A DNA stretch of 64,000 nt from Cryptomeria japonica (taxonomy: Eukaryota > Streptophyta > Pinopsida > Cupressales > Cupressaceae), in the NCBI RefSeq assembly GCF_030272615.1, contig NC_081406.1:115661783-115725782 (forward strand), read 5' to 3'. The notes beneath the pieces were generated by a model. It made no database searches, was not told the DNA's origin, and saw only the letters and a list, made by a program, of their open reading frames with translations. A program made the position numbers and the translations under genes. This document shows positions 1 through 11,664 of this stretch, piece after piece; position 1 is the first letter of the stretch; each line of letters starts with the position of its first letter.

Positions 1-960
1 TTAAACCACGTGTCACGTCACTCCTCTGTGTGATTTCCACCTATCTTACATGACTTCACGAACATTATTCTTCGTTTGGCTTGCAGCCACGAAACCACGA
101 GAACCGTTAGATCAAAACAGGCTTGATCTACTTTTAACTTCATGCCATGCCTATCCCTTGGGCCCATCAGCCTTTTCGCTACTTCGCAATGATTAACTTG
201 CTAGCATCTTATCTTCGTGAATTCATGCGAGCCATTAGATCTCAAGAACTTTCTCGTTGTTTACTCTTTTTATGACAACCTTGCCTGGACCCACTGCATA
301 CCGCCAACTCAGTGCCTTGTCACTGCCATGTCATCACCAACTGGGGTTACCACATTTACTACCACTCTTAGTGGGACCCTCCACCTTTTTGCTATTTCGC
401 TAAAGGTATAGGTCGTGCATCTCCCGGCCACGAAACAACGAGAAGCCATTGATCTTTTTCCAAGCTCTACAAAAAGCTCTACAAAAAGCGGCAGCTATTA
501 TGCCACATCACTCCTCCATGTGATTTCCACCTATCTTTCGCAACTTCATGAACATTGTTCTTCGTTTGGCTTGCAGCCACGAAACCATGAGAACCGTTAG
601 ATCAAAACAGACCTGATCTTCTTTTAACTTCATGCGATGCCTATCCCTTGGGCCCATCGGCCTTTTCGCTACTTCGCAATGACTAACTTGATAGCATCTT
701 ATCTTCGCGAATTCATGCGAGCCATTAGATCTCAAGAAATTTCTCATTGTTTACTCTTTTTATGACAACCTTGCCCGAACCCACTGCATATTGCCAACTT
801 AGTGCCTTGTCACCACCATGTCATCGCCAACTGGACTTACCATATTTATTACCACTCTTAGCGAGACCATCCACCTTTTAGCTATTTCGCTGAAGGTATA
901 GCTCGTGCATCTCTCGGCCATGAAACAATGAGAAGCCATTGATCTTTTTCCAACTCAATC
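1..960. repeat. Tandem repeat, 490-bp period
   Basis: Two adjacent direct copies with an exact 490-bp offset. For example, the motif ATCAAAACAG follows GAACCGTTAG at 111 and again at 601, and the GGCCA(C/T)GAAACAA(C/T)G block lies near 428 and 918. The copies look about 90% identical by eye. The first copy runs off the left edge, so the array probably continues. A more diverged third copy may occupy about 1,045-1,200 (shared 'TTTCGCTACTTCG' and 'TCAAGAACTTT' words). ORFs inside differ between copies and look non-coding. It is either a local satellite-like array or internal repeats of a larger transposon. Confidence 0.85.
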
Positions 961-1389
961 ATTCTTTAACCAAAGAAGATCGCTTATCTCTGGGACCTGC
1001 CAAACCCTTTCACCACTTTGTGAAGGTTAAAACACGTTTAGCTTGATCTCACAAAACCACGCTATCTGTCCGATCAGATGAAACTTGATCGGTGTTTAGC
1101 TTTGGTCCAAATCTATATGTCGAGTCCACCTTCGCCTTTCGCTACTTCGTGGAAACTAAGTTTCAAGAACTTTTTGATCGCGAATCAATGTGGGCCATCA
1201 TATCAATAGAAAATCGCATGATACTTATAAGGCCCGACGAACATTAGAAAAGGCAGATTAAAAGCAAACAAGAATAAAATATTTAAAGGGACCGCCTAGG
1301 TAAATGACAAGGGGAGAACACTTTTATGATAAATGGACCCATCGCTTAAGTGAATAGTATAGTAATGCCAAATTAGAAACCAAAAGGGC
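961..1389. other. Intergenic, partly a diverged third 490-bp repeat
   Basis: No gene seen. The segment about 1,045-1,200 shares scattered words with the two 490-bp repeats to its left. The remainder (1,200-1,389) has no recognisable feature. Confidence 0.4.
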
Positions 1390-1663
1390 TTTTCTCAGGT
1401 ATTATTTCTTTTTATATCGATGATAATTATTACTTTTTAAAAAAAAATGGTCATCGTCGAAATTACGACGAATACCAAACTTTCAACCGACGACTTCTTT
1501 GCCCGTCGGCAGAGTCCATTGGATTGTCGAATTTCTGATGAGCATGGCATTGTCAACCAATCCGACGCTGAGTTTTTGATGGTGGATTTTGTTGATACTC
1601 CGATGAAAATTCGTCGAAAATCCAACAAACGGCCGTCGAAAATCAGCTCCGAATTTACTAGTG
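1390..1663 (-). mobile_element. Possible CACTA (En/Spm-like) element end
   Basis: Read on the minus strand from 1,663 leftward the sequence begins CACTAGTAAATTCGGAGC, followed by several subterminal words of the type TTTCGACGG, TTTCGACGAA and TTCGTCGG. A CACTA terminus followed by clustered, CpG-rich short repeats is what the En/Spm superfamily shows. The paralogous block at 60.9 kb lacks this sequence at the same junction, which fits an insertion. No matching left terminus or transposase was found, so the element is partial or its other end lies outside the window. Confidence 0.4.
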
Positions 1664-3642
1664 ATTGCATGTACTTGCACAATATTGGACGATACTTACA
1701 TGTATGCTTGCATGGCATTACATGTGAAGGTTCATGGCGTATAAAGTTCTACTTGTCTTTCTTATGTTGTGATTTGTTAGCTTGGTAGATAGAGGGAATC
1801 TATTTTGAAAAAATTGGTTGACTATGAAACCTTGTTTGAGTGGAATTTTTATAGTTCATCTTGTTTTTAAGATACATTAGTTATTTTGAAGGATGGATAA
1901 GATGGATTTCTATGTAGTTGATCATGTGGTTACATTCAATTTGATATTGATCTTGAGCTCTTTTTTGACAATATATAATAATACTAATGCATGGTGTTGT
2001 TCATATACTCTATGATTGTGTGTAGTAGAGCATTCATGTAGGGTGTCTATTTATTATTCCCTGATAATAAGAAGAAACTTTAGTTGCTATGAATATGGTT
2101 TGGTTTTCTTATGTTGGATTCTTGGTTTACTCCTTAGTGTTGGAAGACATCATTTCACTAGTCCAAATGCATGTAGGCTATGCAACTAATCATTGGATTA
2201 TTTGAAAGCTTTCAAAATTGCCTAGCTACTCTATATGGCTATGGAATTGGCCTTCAAATGGGCTTGGAGTTCCAGGACCTCTTTACCCTTTTGGTTGGTT
2301 GTACTTGAATGTTTAAGTTTCATGTTAATTGGATCTGAGGGTTTTGTGTAATTTTTATTTGAAAACTATAGTTATGCTTATCTATGTTATTCCATTGTTT
2401 TGGTTTGTCTATTCTAGTATTTTTTAGACTTGTGTAGTGTCTTCAAATCATAATTTAATATCGATTTTTATGTTTGTCATATGAAAATATTCATTTCCAC
2501 ACCTTGTTTATCCTCAAGTTTATCTAGATAGATTGCGCCAAACCCTCCATACCCAAGCTCATTTTTCTTGTCCAAAAAAATGGTGGCCCATTGAAGTTAT
2601 TGATATGAAAACATGCATAAAGGACCTTGGGCAATTTGAGTGGTACAAGGTCCATATGTTCCCCTTCCTCCTATTCCTCCCCCACCTCAAAATTTAAAAT
2701 TATCTTTAAAATTATATTCAAGATTAATTATCTTCATAGTTCTTCTAAAGTTTTTCTTGATAAATTAATTCAAAATTATTTAAATAATTTCTTAATCTTA
2801 ATTCTATATTATTCTCCTATTCACATCATTTTGCCATCTCATCATTATGTGGCTAAATAAATTAATTTTTTCATATTATTTAAATTGTCACATTAATTTT
2901 GAACTTCTAAGTCTTAGTCAAGAGGAGGAAGAAACCTAGCTATCCTCCTATTTCCTATATTCCCTCCACTGCTCCTACATCTTTGGAAGAGGTTTTTTCC
3001 ACGTCAACTTAGTCGACATCCACTTGTCTTGCATTCCATTGATCATCTTGAACCATCTTATATTCTTGGATTTTCATCTTTGGTCAAGGTGAGCATTCTG
3101 CCACTTGGACTCTTCTACCTCCTTTTTCTATCACATTCTAACCAAATATTTTCAGCCATTTCTTTGTTGAGATTCACTCCCAACCGTTGATCCTTTCTAG
3201 GTAGGATTTTTCTCCTGCAAACTCTATAAAAATAGTTTTTCTCCAGCATTTTGAGGCTACTTATTATCAAGCATTTTAGAGCAATCTAGCAATTCACAAC
3301 ATTCAAGCATTCAAAGTGTGCCTTAGGCTTAGTATCATTATAGCAAAATCATCGTATATCATCTATCCACCATAGTTTTGCATATTATCACCATCTAGTT
3401 GCATTTCTCATATAGTTTCCATACCACATTAGTCCTTTTAGCTTTAGTCATCTTGAAGGAACAATTGTGCAGTCTTAGAGCAATCAGTAGACAGTAGCAA
3501 GATCTGAAGTTATTAGGACACAATGAGACAAATTTGAAGATTACTTGATTAGCTTTTTATTCTTCTACATGTTTTATTGGTAACTTGGATTTTTTTGTAA
3601 GAGTTTAGGTTGTGGTAGCTTAGTTTATAGTCATATAGATAG

Positions 3643-4026
3643 TTACATTTCTACATTACAATTATAAATAAAGAAAACATAGTAGTGAGACTTTCCAATG
3701 GATGGTACATCCATAGCACTAGAAATATTGCTACGAATTACCTCAAAAACCTGTTTAGCTCTAGTACTTTTAGATTTAAAATATATTTTATGTTGCTTTC
3801 CATATACACAATATTTATAGAAATCAAAATCAGCAAAGTAATGAGAAAAATCATCAACCATATTTTTATTTATGAAGTTTTTAAGAGTCTTTTCACCAAT
3901 ATGTCCCATTGTATTGTGCCATAGCTTACATGATATAGAGTTTTTAATTACATTAATATAGTTATAGTAAGTAGAAGCATCAAGTTTAAATAGGGTGCCA
4001 CACATATTACCTTTAGCTAAAATCAA
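3643..4026 (-). pseudogene. Copia polyprotein fragment (GAG-pre-integrase region)
   Basis: The minus-strand open frame (127 codons) carries the signature of the zinc-binding region before the Ty1/copia integrase core. It shows LWHNTMGHIGEKTLK, then a YKYCVYGKQHKIYF segment corresponding to the usual Cys-x2-Cys-x-GK motif with its first Cys replaced by Tyr, then a serine/glycine stretch that normally precedes the first catalytic Asp. Neither the integrase D-D-E core nor reverse transcriptase follows. It is a remnant of an element inserted on the minus strand, and its paralogue lies at 62,900-63,270. Confidence 0.75.
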
Positions 4027-5088
4027 ATTGTCTTTGCTAAACTTGCAATGACTCTTTTCAAAAGATGCAAACTATAATGCAAGAATTATGTGAAGAAACC
4101 CTTTTGGGAAAAAACTCCACACCCAAAGAAATTCTAGGCTTGTATTATTATTCCTTCAAATGTGTTACATCAATACAAATTTTCTCTATGAAAAAGTGTA
4201 GCACTTCATTGCTTCAAAAACCTATTCATAACATATGTTTCCTTGAACTCAAGCACTAAATAAATAGGCATGCGAGAAACCATAAATCACAATTGGTTTC
4301 GAAAACCAATTAGGCACAAATCATAAAAAATAGAAAGCTTCCTCTTTCAAATTGTGAACTTTTATTAATCTTTTCAAAGATATTCCTCATCTTAGAAATA
4401 TTTCATTTATCTTTCCCCTTTTTGATGCTTTTACTATTTTGATAATTAAGAAAACATCTTACAAGTTGTCACAATTGCATTTACAACTTTCATGACAACT
4501 AAAAGATAATTACAATTTTCCAATTAATTTTTTAATTCAAATATAGAAACAGTAAGGTTGAGATATTTTCTCTACACAAACAATGTCCTCTCTAAAAGGA
4601 GATCCCTCAATGAAATGCAAGCAATGCCTTCAATCAGAAAAGACAATTTTTGATGATGATAAAGATAAGAATTGTTTACCACAAAATTGTTAACAAAGTT
4701 GTCCAAAAGCAATGCCCAAATTAGATCCGCCAAAAGCAAAGGATGCTTACAAGAAAAGGAGGGCCAATCACTATAAAGTGCTATAGATGTGGGCAAAGAA
4801 AAAAAATGGCTATCACAAGGAGCTCCAAAAAATGCAACAAAAAATAAAATTATCCTCAGCAATAAATTTGTAACTCCAATGGTACTATAGGATTCTTAAG
4901 GAAGAAAATCAAGCCTCAAAATGAATGGAGGTGTTGGATCAACCTGCCAAATAATAGAAAATCCTCAATGAGGAAAACCTGCCAATCCTTGAATTGCAGA
5001 CTGGAACCAGCAACCTAGACCTCATAAACACACTATTGATGAAAACTTTCAGAAAGGAAGGAAGGTGTAGAGATTTGTTATGATACCA

Positions 5089-5304
5089 TGCTAGAGAAGG
5101 TGTTTCCACCTTACCCAGGAATCAATCTACAAACCATCCTTCACACACAAGAGAAGCAACCCTTCAGATGGAATAACCCTTGCTTATAAAGTAATGATAA
5201 AAGTGGGAGCACAAATAAGGTGTGACAGTAGGTACAACCACTTGCCACAAAATACAAGATTTAGATAATAAAATAATAAATAATATTAGACTTTACCTAA
5301 CCAC
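5089..5304 (-). mobile_element. LTR-like terminus with primer-binding site (minus-strand Copia relic)
   Basis: On the minus strand the sequence left of 5,089 reads as a degenerate tRNA-Met-type primer-binding site (TGGTAT-like), directly after a CA terminus at 5,089-5,090. The better-preserved paralogue at 29,608-29,621 reads TGGTATTAGAAC. The LTR would extend right to about 5,304. This orientation agrees with the minus-strand integrase fragment at 3,643-4,026, so block R probably contains a decayed minus-strand Copia element. The second LTR was not found, so this is tentative. Confidence 0.4.
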
Positions 5305-5319
5305 CTATAAATATTAAAT

Positions 5320-7449
5320 TTTTTGATTAGATAAATATGGGATAGGCCCGTTACCAGGACATAATTGCCAAAAATGCACACCAGGGGAGCTCACAAATAG
5401 TGAGTTCACCAAAAAATGAAAAATGAAAAACTGCAACCCTTTTTTGAAAGGGATACTTTTGATTGGTGCATCAAACCATCTAGAAAAATTCCCTAAAAAG
5501 AAAAATCACCTGATAAAACCAAAGGGGTTTAGGAGGACAATGAACCATCTACGAATGGAAACCCCTTGCACTAGAGTAGAGCAGCCAAGGGAGGATACAT
5601 CAAACATCAGTTTTTGAAAGGCATCTTACAACCTTATACCAAAAGATTCACTATGAAAAATGCTACTCGTAGAAAGGGAGAAGGCCAAAATGCACAACCT
5701 AGTCCAAAATAAGACCATTGTAGGTACCAAATCATAGAACATCTCCAAAGATCCACCCTAGATCGCCTCAATAGATTTTTTGTACATATAATGATCAGTG
5801 TCAAGACTTCAATAACCCCTACGAACAACACTATTCATAGAAATGGAAAAGGGAAAAAAACCCACTCCCATCCAAAGGAAAACCATTGCAAACACCAAGA
5901 ATTGGACCACCTCAAAAGGTTCATACCAAATCTCCATAATAGATCCACCATCATCATAAAAATCTTTGTTAAAACCAACAAAAAAGATCCAAACAACCCT
6001 TAGGTTTTAGAAGGCACCCCAAAACCAATCACTAGGGAGACCATCCTTACCTAAAAATTACCCAAAATGGCACAACAAGTGACAGAGAGAGTAATGGGAA
6101 GAGATAAAAGTCCTCCATAGTGGCCACAATCTTCTAAAGCAGTAAGAGTCCAACACTATAGTAGGTGCACACGATACAGAGCCCTCTCTGATTAGGCACC
6201 TACAAGGTCACCAAGCCGCAACATTCGTTTAGAGTCCACCCCCCACAACATGAAGAAAGATACTACCAAATAAAACATCGCCACCATAAAGAACAAATAG
6301 AACAACCCAAAAACACCCCTAAATAGTAGAAACCAAAACTTCAAAGCCAACCTCCATAGGGATCCTTAAAGAATAGCAATAAAAACTCTTAGAAACCAAG
6401 CCAAATAGAAAGGGAGAACTAAAAGAAATTCTCATGATATGAAAGGAAGAGCACCCACACTAAGGAGAGCCAAAACCCTAGTGAACAACAACCATCATAG
6501 TAGAGAAACCCCCTCCAAATGGCCAACAACAAAAAGCAGAGGGATCCCAACCTGAACACCATAGAGGGTAGGACCCATAGCCCACAATAAATCATCCACA
6601 ACCAAGAAATGATGGGACATCATGCCCAAAAATTGCAAACTAAAACTGTCTAGGAACAGGGGCCACACAACATATAACAACCAACCCTCAAACTATAGCC
6701 ACACCAATAGGGAAAAAACATAGGACACAATGCATCCCGAGCTCAGGAGGGTGACGAGAGAGCACCCCATGCAATAGAGAAAAAAAAATCATCGCCTTAG
6801 GAAAAAAGGTAGATGAACCAGCACAGGTAGTGCCCAAGCAATAATGTATAGTGAAAGGGTAGGAAATGGGTGAGGAGAAAGCCTCCCCACAAAGAACCTT
6901 CACACCATGCACTGGATACACTAAATAGGAACCCCATCCGCAGAGGATCTCCCATCACTAATAACAAATGCACCCATGAGGAAGGCTTCAAGGGGACCCA
7001 TGAACAAGGGCACAACAAGTAAACTCGAACCCTAGTAGCCACAAAGGGGGCCCAAAGCTTGGGCTAGGCCAAGAGAATAGCTAGGATGAGAGTTGAAATC
7101 TCTCACAAGAACACCTGTGTCACATGAAATGACCTCCAAATGACCCGGAACAGGGCACTAGGTAGGAGGTAGAAAAACTAAGAGCCCTAGAACCATGACT
7201 ACCCAAAAGAGAGCCAAGCCATTGACTAGGTAGATCTTCACACCATGGCCATCATCTTCACTACACCCATCTCCATTAGCATCTCCTTCCTATGCATCTC
7301 CTACAAGCTCCCAACCTCTATAAGCCCTAGCACTCCCCTTCTTTCTCTCCATAGGAAACTTTGCACATAGATACAGTTTACCTATTTGCTGGGGCATCAT
7401 TCTTGAAAAAGGAACCTGTTTTGGTTGTTAGAAAGGATCTCACTTTAGA
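5320..7449. mobile_element. Unidentified 2.1-kb insertion in block R
   Basis: Comparison with block B (29,860-29,910), where the sequence is continuous, shows that about 2.13 kb has been inserted here. It is flanked by near-identical AATATTAAAT (5,310-5,319) and AACATTAAAT (7,450-7,459), compatible with a target-site duplication. The insert is A/C-rich on the plus strand and has only short frames on both strands, none recognised. The minus strand ends in CTAATCAAAAA before the duplication, which could be a short poly(A) of a non-LTR element. No terminal inverted repeats or LTRs were seen. Confidence 0.6.
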
Positions 7450-7877
7450 AACATTAAATGTTGGTTACCCTATTTAAAAATTAATAAACATAAACATGTA
7501 AGCCATTATTTAATCCAACCTAAAGCAATGATAATCAGTCTAAACATAAACTATCAAGAAAAATTTAAATTATCAAAGTCCTTTGAAGATTGTTATATCT
7601 ATGAGTATCCCTTTCATTTTCATTTGAAAAATATACATTCCTAGAAAACAATACTTATGTAATCTTACACAAATAAAGAAAACAATATAAAAATTATATT
7701 TTAGAAAAATATTAAAAAACTCTTATGATTTAATTTTTTTATATAATAAAATTTTCAACCATGAGAAAATTCTTTGCTTGAATAAATTTATTAGCCTATA
7801 TGGATATAACTTTAGTTTAACATCCCTTTGAAACAAAACAAAGGTTTCACTTGATAGTTCCTTATAAATTTGAATGT

Positions 7878-8110
7878 TTTGTGTGGTCACGCTCAACACT
7901 TATACATAAAAGAAAGCATGTGGAATTTTATTACTCATACATATGAATATCGCAAAAAGAGACAATGGAAGCTAGCATGGGAAATTTGTGTTGAATTTGT
8001 CTTCATGAAAAGAGTTAAATTGGTGTATTAACTCTGTTGGTTTTGCTACGATCTTCCTTATGTTGGATCTTTCTCTCGCCCTTCTCTTGCATATCTGTCT
8101 AACATTAAAT
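7878..8110 (+). promoter_or_regulatory. Relic LRK10L promoter module 1
   Basis: Homologous to the promoter of the intact kinase gene. The paired W-box cores are damaged (GTTAA...TTAAC at 8,014-8,032), as expected for a module without a gene. No exon 1 follows. Confidence 0.65.
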
Positions 8111-8785
8111 TTCCATTCATCTCCACTCTTTAGTAGAAGATGAAAATGGAAGAGATCTTACATTCAAGAGATTGGTATATATATATTCATTTGATAGGTT
8201 GGTCAAGTAAAATGAGGAATTGATGGTTCACATAAATCAGAATGCCTTAAAAATAGAACTGACAATTCATCTCGTTGACCTAATAGCCTATAAAATTCTA
8301 CCTATACGAGTTTGTTGGAAATCATTGTAGATTTCCCATCATGCTCTAGTCCCTAATTTTTTCCCCACACTTTGAATCCTCTTCAATGGAATGCATGTAT
8401 TTCACAAACCTATTCCTGTTCCCTTTTCACATGTAGTCTTTAGTAACCACATTGTAGTAGTTATTTAAATTCACCACTTCATGTCATTATTAGCCAGTTC
8501 TAAATATAGAAAATTCAGTTGGACTTATCTTTTGATTTTGAGGAGTCTGTCTGTTGTCATAGGAGTCAATTTGTATCACATTTTTACATAGATTTTATTT
8601 TCCATTTTTTCTCACTACTTTATGATAAGGATTTTATTTGTGGTTATAAGTATTTCTAGCCACATTAATGATAAAATTGGATAGTTATTATTCAAACTTA
8701 GAATCTACTTGTGCCTAGTGATGATTTTTATTTTTAGCGATTTGCCCTTTAATGATGGAAAATTTCAAATTCTCTCAAAAAAAAT

Positions 8786-9010
8786 TTGTGTGATCACGTG
8801 CAACACTTATACTTAAAAGAAAGGACATGAAATTTTATTACTCATACATGTGAATATGTTAGAAATAGTCAAATGAAGCTACATGGGAAATTCGTGTTGA
8901 ATTTGTCTTCATGAAAGGAGTCAAATTGGCGTATTGACTCCACTGGTTTTGCTATGGTCTTCCTTATGCTAGGTCTTTCTCTTGCCCTTCTCTTGCACAT
9001 ATCTCTTCTA
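8786..9010 (+). promoter_or_regulatory. Relic LRK10L promoter module 2
   Basis: Second copy in the 907-bp tandem. The paired W-box cores are intact here: GTCAA at 8,920-8,924 and TTGAC at 8,934-8,938, with nine bases between. No exon follows. Confidence 0.65.
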
Positions 9011-9670
9011 TTAAGTTTCCATTCATCTCCACTTTTTAATAGAAGATGAAAATAGAAGAAAACATACATTCAAGAGATTGGTATATATTCATTTGATAGG
9101 TTGGCCAAGTCAAATGAGGCATCAATGGTCCACATAAATTAGAATGCCTTAAGAATAGAACTGACCATTCCTCTCATTACCTATAGGAGTTTGTTGGAAC
9201 TCATTGCAGAGTTCCCATCATGCTCTAGTCCCTAGTTATTTTCACACACTGTGAATCCTCTTGAATACAATGCATGTATTGCAAGAAGCTATTATTGTCC
9301 CTCTTTCACATCTAGTCTTTAGTAATCACATTGTTGTAGTTATTTTTTACTACTTCATGTCATTATTAGCCACATCTAATATAGAAAATTCAATTATACA
9401 TGTCTTTTGATATTGAGGAGTTGGTCTGTTGTGTCTACTGGTTCATAGGAGTCAATTTGCATCACATTTTTGCATAGATTTTATTTTTAATTTTTTCTCA
9501 CTACTTTATGATAAAGATTTTATTTTATTTTATAAGGAATTCTAGGAACATTAATGATAACATTAGATAATTATTATTCGAACTTAGAATCTACTTGTGC
9601 TTAGAGACATTCTCCATCTTTGAGCCATTTATTCTTTAATGATAGAAACTTTCAAATTCTCTCAAAAAAT

Positions 9671-10050
9671 GTATTTCATTTCAAACACATCCTCTAAGAT
9701 ACATTCATATTAAGATCAACTATAATGACAAATTCAAACATGATATAATTTAATTCTAATAATTTCAATTCTGACAAAATTTTAAGTATGATTCATAATT
9801 TGTAGTTTTGATTAATTTTCTAATGATTTGTACTAAAAACTATTTCACTAATTTATACTTATAAATAATACATTTAATAATCTACATATATATTATATCA
9901 TTTTTCATAAAATAAAAAATTTAACTATAAATTTTTTAAATTAATATATTGTATCCCATTACTAACTTAATCTAAATTAATTTATACATTATTCACATGA
10001 TCTCATTTATTTATTCTAAACTACATTTCGAAAACCAAATATTTTCCTTC
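9671..10050. other. AT-rich intergenic spacer
   Basis: Strongly AT-rich sequence shared with unit B (about 30,930-31,480). No gene or defined element. Unit B has an extra 110-bp tandem copy of part of it. Confidence 0.6.
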
Positions 10051-10789
10051 ACACAACCATTAAAGTAGACAATCCTAACCTTATGAGGGTAGAGATCTGA
10101 TCAACAGCTTGCAATTTGATTTGGTAAATTGGTGTAATAAAAAAAGCTAATTTGATTTGGTAAATTGGTGTAGTCAAATAAGTTGATTGATGTACATATG
10201 AGGAGAGCCACGGAAAATTCTTTAGAATTTGGTCAAGCCGTCTAAATGGTAAATATTAGCTATAGAGTCCACAGACCCCAACCATCATGTTTATACCTTT
10301 TATTTTGAGCTAAACACCTAGGTAGTATCCCCGTATTTCATATTATGGATTCATTGCAATTTCAACTCTGTGTAGAGCTATTTTAGTAGAAATATCCCGA
10401 CATTTGGGAAACCTAAATTCTATGGATATGAGAGCTTCGAGTGGTCTTAGAAGGCTACAGTTGAAACTTCCTTATAAAGGAATTCGGATGTTTTCTGTGG
10501 TCATCAGAGGCTGTTATGCTTTAAAGAAAAGCGCGTGGAATTTTATCACAGAAAGAGACAACCGAAGTCGTTGGGAAATTCTGGTGATAAATTTGTCTTC
10601 GTTAATTGAGTAGGGGCAACGGAAAGAAGAGTCAATATGGCGTATTGACTCCGACTCCGATAGTTTTGCTACGGTCTTCCTAAAGCCGGGTCTTTCTCTC
10701 GCCCTTCTCTCATATCTTTCTCTGCTATTAAGCTGCCATTCATGTTTCCCTCTTTACTTCATTTCTATTATTCTTGTAGCGAATGAAGA
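10050..10789 (+). promoter_or_regulatory. Promoter region of the decayed LRK10L copy (unit A)
   Basis: Collinear with 31,490-32,614 upstream of the intact gene, but lacking two segments present there (about 31,711-31,915 and the 82-bp tandem near 32,030-32,180). The W-box pair is intact: GTCAA 10,631-10,635 and TTGAC 10,645-10,649. It is followed by the conserved TTTTGCTACGG and TCTTTCTCTCGCCCTTCTC blocks and by a leader containing an upstream ATG. Confidence 0.7.
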
Positions 10790-11027
10790 TGACAGACAGC
10801 TGACAAGTGGCATGAGGATCACAACATAACAATAATTGAGAAGACATCCAATCCATCATATTTCGATGACCATGCAACAGAAATCTTGCCTAGCCCTCGA
10901 TTTCATAATATTGATGGCTACAGGAAATTAACTTTATGGGAACAATGCCTTGATACAATTAAATATAATGATTAAGGGTCTCCATTAACATGTAATGAGA
11001 GTTGGTACTTTAGTTACAGGGATGAAT

Positions 11028-11595
11028 TGTGGAGAACTGATGCTATTCACGCATGCAACTACATGCATCACCACTATTCTTAGAATTCAGTGTAAAAACT
11101 ATCATGCACTGTCATACGGTTTTTAGTTTTTGCATGAGATTCATTAAGCTAAATATAATAAGATTCAAATAGTTTTTTTTTTTAGATTAGTTAATATTTG
11201 TTTTTAGTAAATAAAGCATGATGTGCATGCATTTATTGTATTCTTAATTTAGGGAGTAGTTTTTTCCTTTTTTTTTAGCTTGAGAAACTCGGTATCCTCT
11301 CATGCAAATAATGCAAAGAAGATTTATAGACTGCAGTTATTATTAATTCTTTTAGACTGCAAATTCTTTATATACACAACCTCTTTGTAATTTCTAATTA
11401 AGCTGTTGCAATAAAAAATTTTGAGTGCAATAAAAATTATGTGTGCAATTTAATAACATGGCATTCTGTTTTTTAATTCTGAGTTGTGTTTTATTTTATC
11501 TCTGCAATTTTTATTGTTGTTAGTTGTTTTCTTTGTTATAAATATTCTTTTCTTATCAACTGGCTTGAGGAACAGAGACAGTTTTAGGTTCTACA
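11028..11595 (+). repeat. 5' LTR of the Copia element
   Basis: 568 bp, TGTGGAGAACTG...TTCTACA, followed two bases later by the primer-binding site. Matched along its length by 15,715-16,280. Confidence 0.93.
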
Positions 11596-11664
11596 AGTGG
11601 TGTCAGACCAGGTAAAATTGTTTTGGTTTAAAGTTTTATTGTTGGAATTTCGCCAAAGTTAATC

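Larger units (their letters stand above)
1664..5319. repeat. Duplicated block R, copy A
   Basis: This stretch recurs in the same orientation at about 60,908-64,000 with the same offset (59,244) at both ends compared: GATACTTACATG at 1,691 and 60,935, and AAGAAA at 4,751 and 63,995. Identity looks roughly 95% by eye. Its right part (from about 4,588) also matches 29,115-29,880. It contains a minus-strand Copia integrase-region remnant (3,643-4,026) and, at the right, an LTR-like terminus. Between 1,700 and 3,640 I see no coding region. A TATA-like 'TCTATAAAAATAG' followed by leader-like sequence near 3,222 may be an old LTR promoter. Confidence 0.85.
7450..9670 (+). repeat. 907-bp tandem duplication of an LRK10L promoter relic
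   Basis: Two direct copies offset by about 907 bp: GTGTGGTCAC at 7,881 and GTGTGATCAC at 8,788, with the shared 'TTCAAGAGATTGGTATAT' near 8,164 and 9,070. Each copy starts with the promoter module found before the kinase genes: G(C)G-TGGAATTTTAT, a GTCAA/TTGAC pair, then a TTTTGCTACGGTCTTCCTTA-like stretch and TCTTTCTCTCGCCCTTCTC. Here it is followed by unrelated AT-rich sequence rather than exon 1. Unit B has a single copy (about 30,300-30,960), so the tandem copy is specific to unit A or was lost in B. Confidence 0.8.

Noticed and set aside
1447-1788. Overlapping ORFs on both strands near the left end
   Set aside because: They span the CACTA-like end and the start of block R, run in several frames at once, and have no protein-like conservation with copy C.
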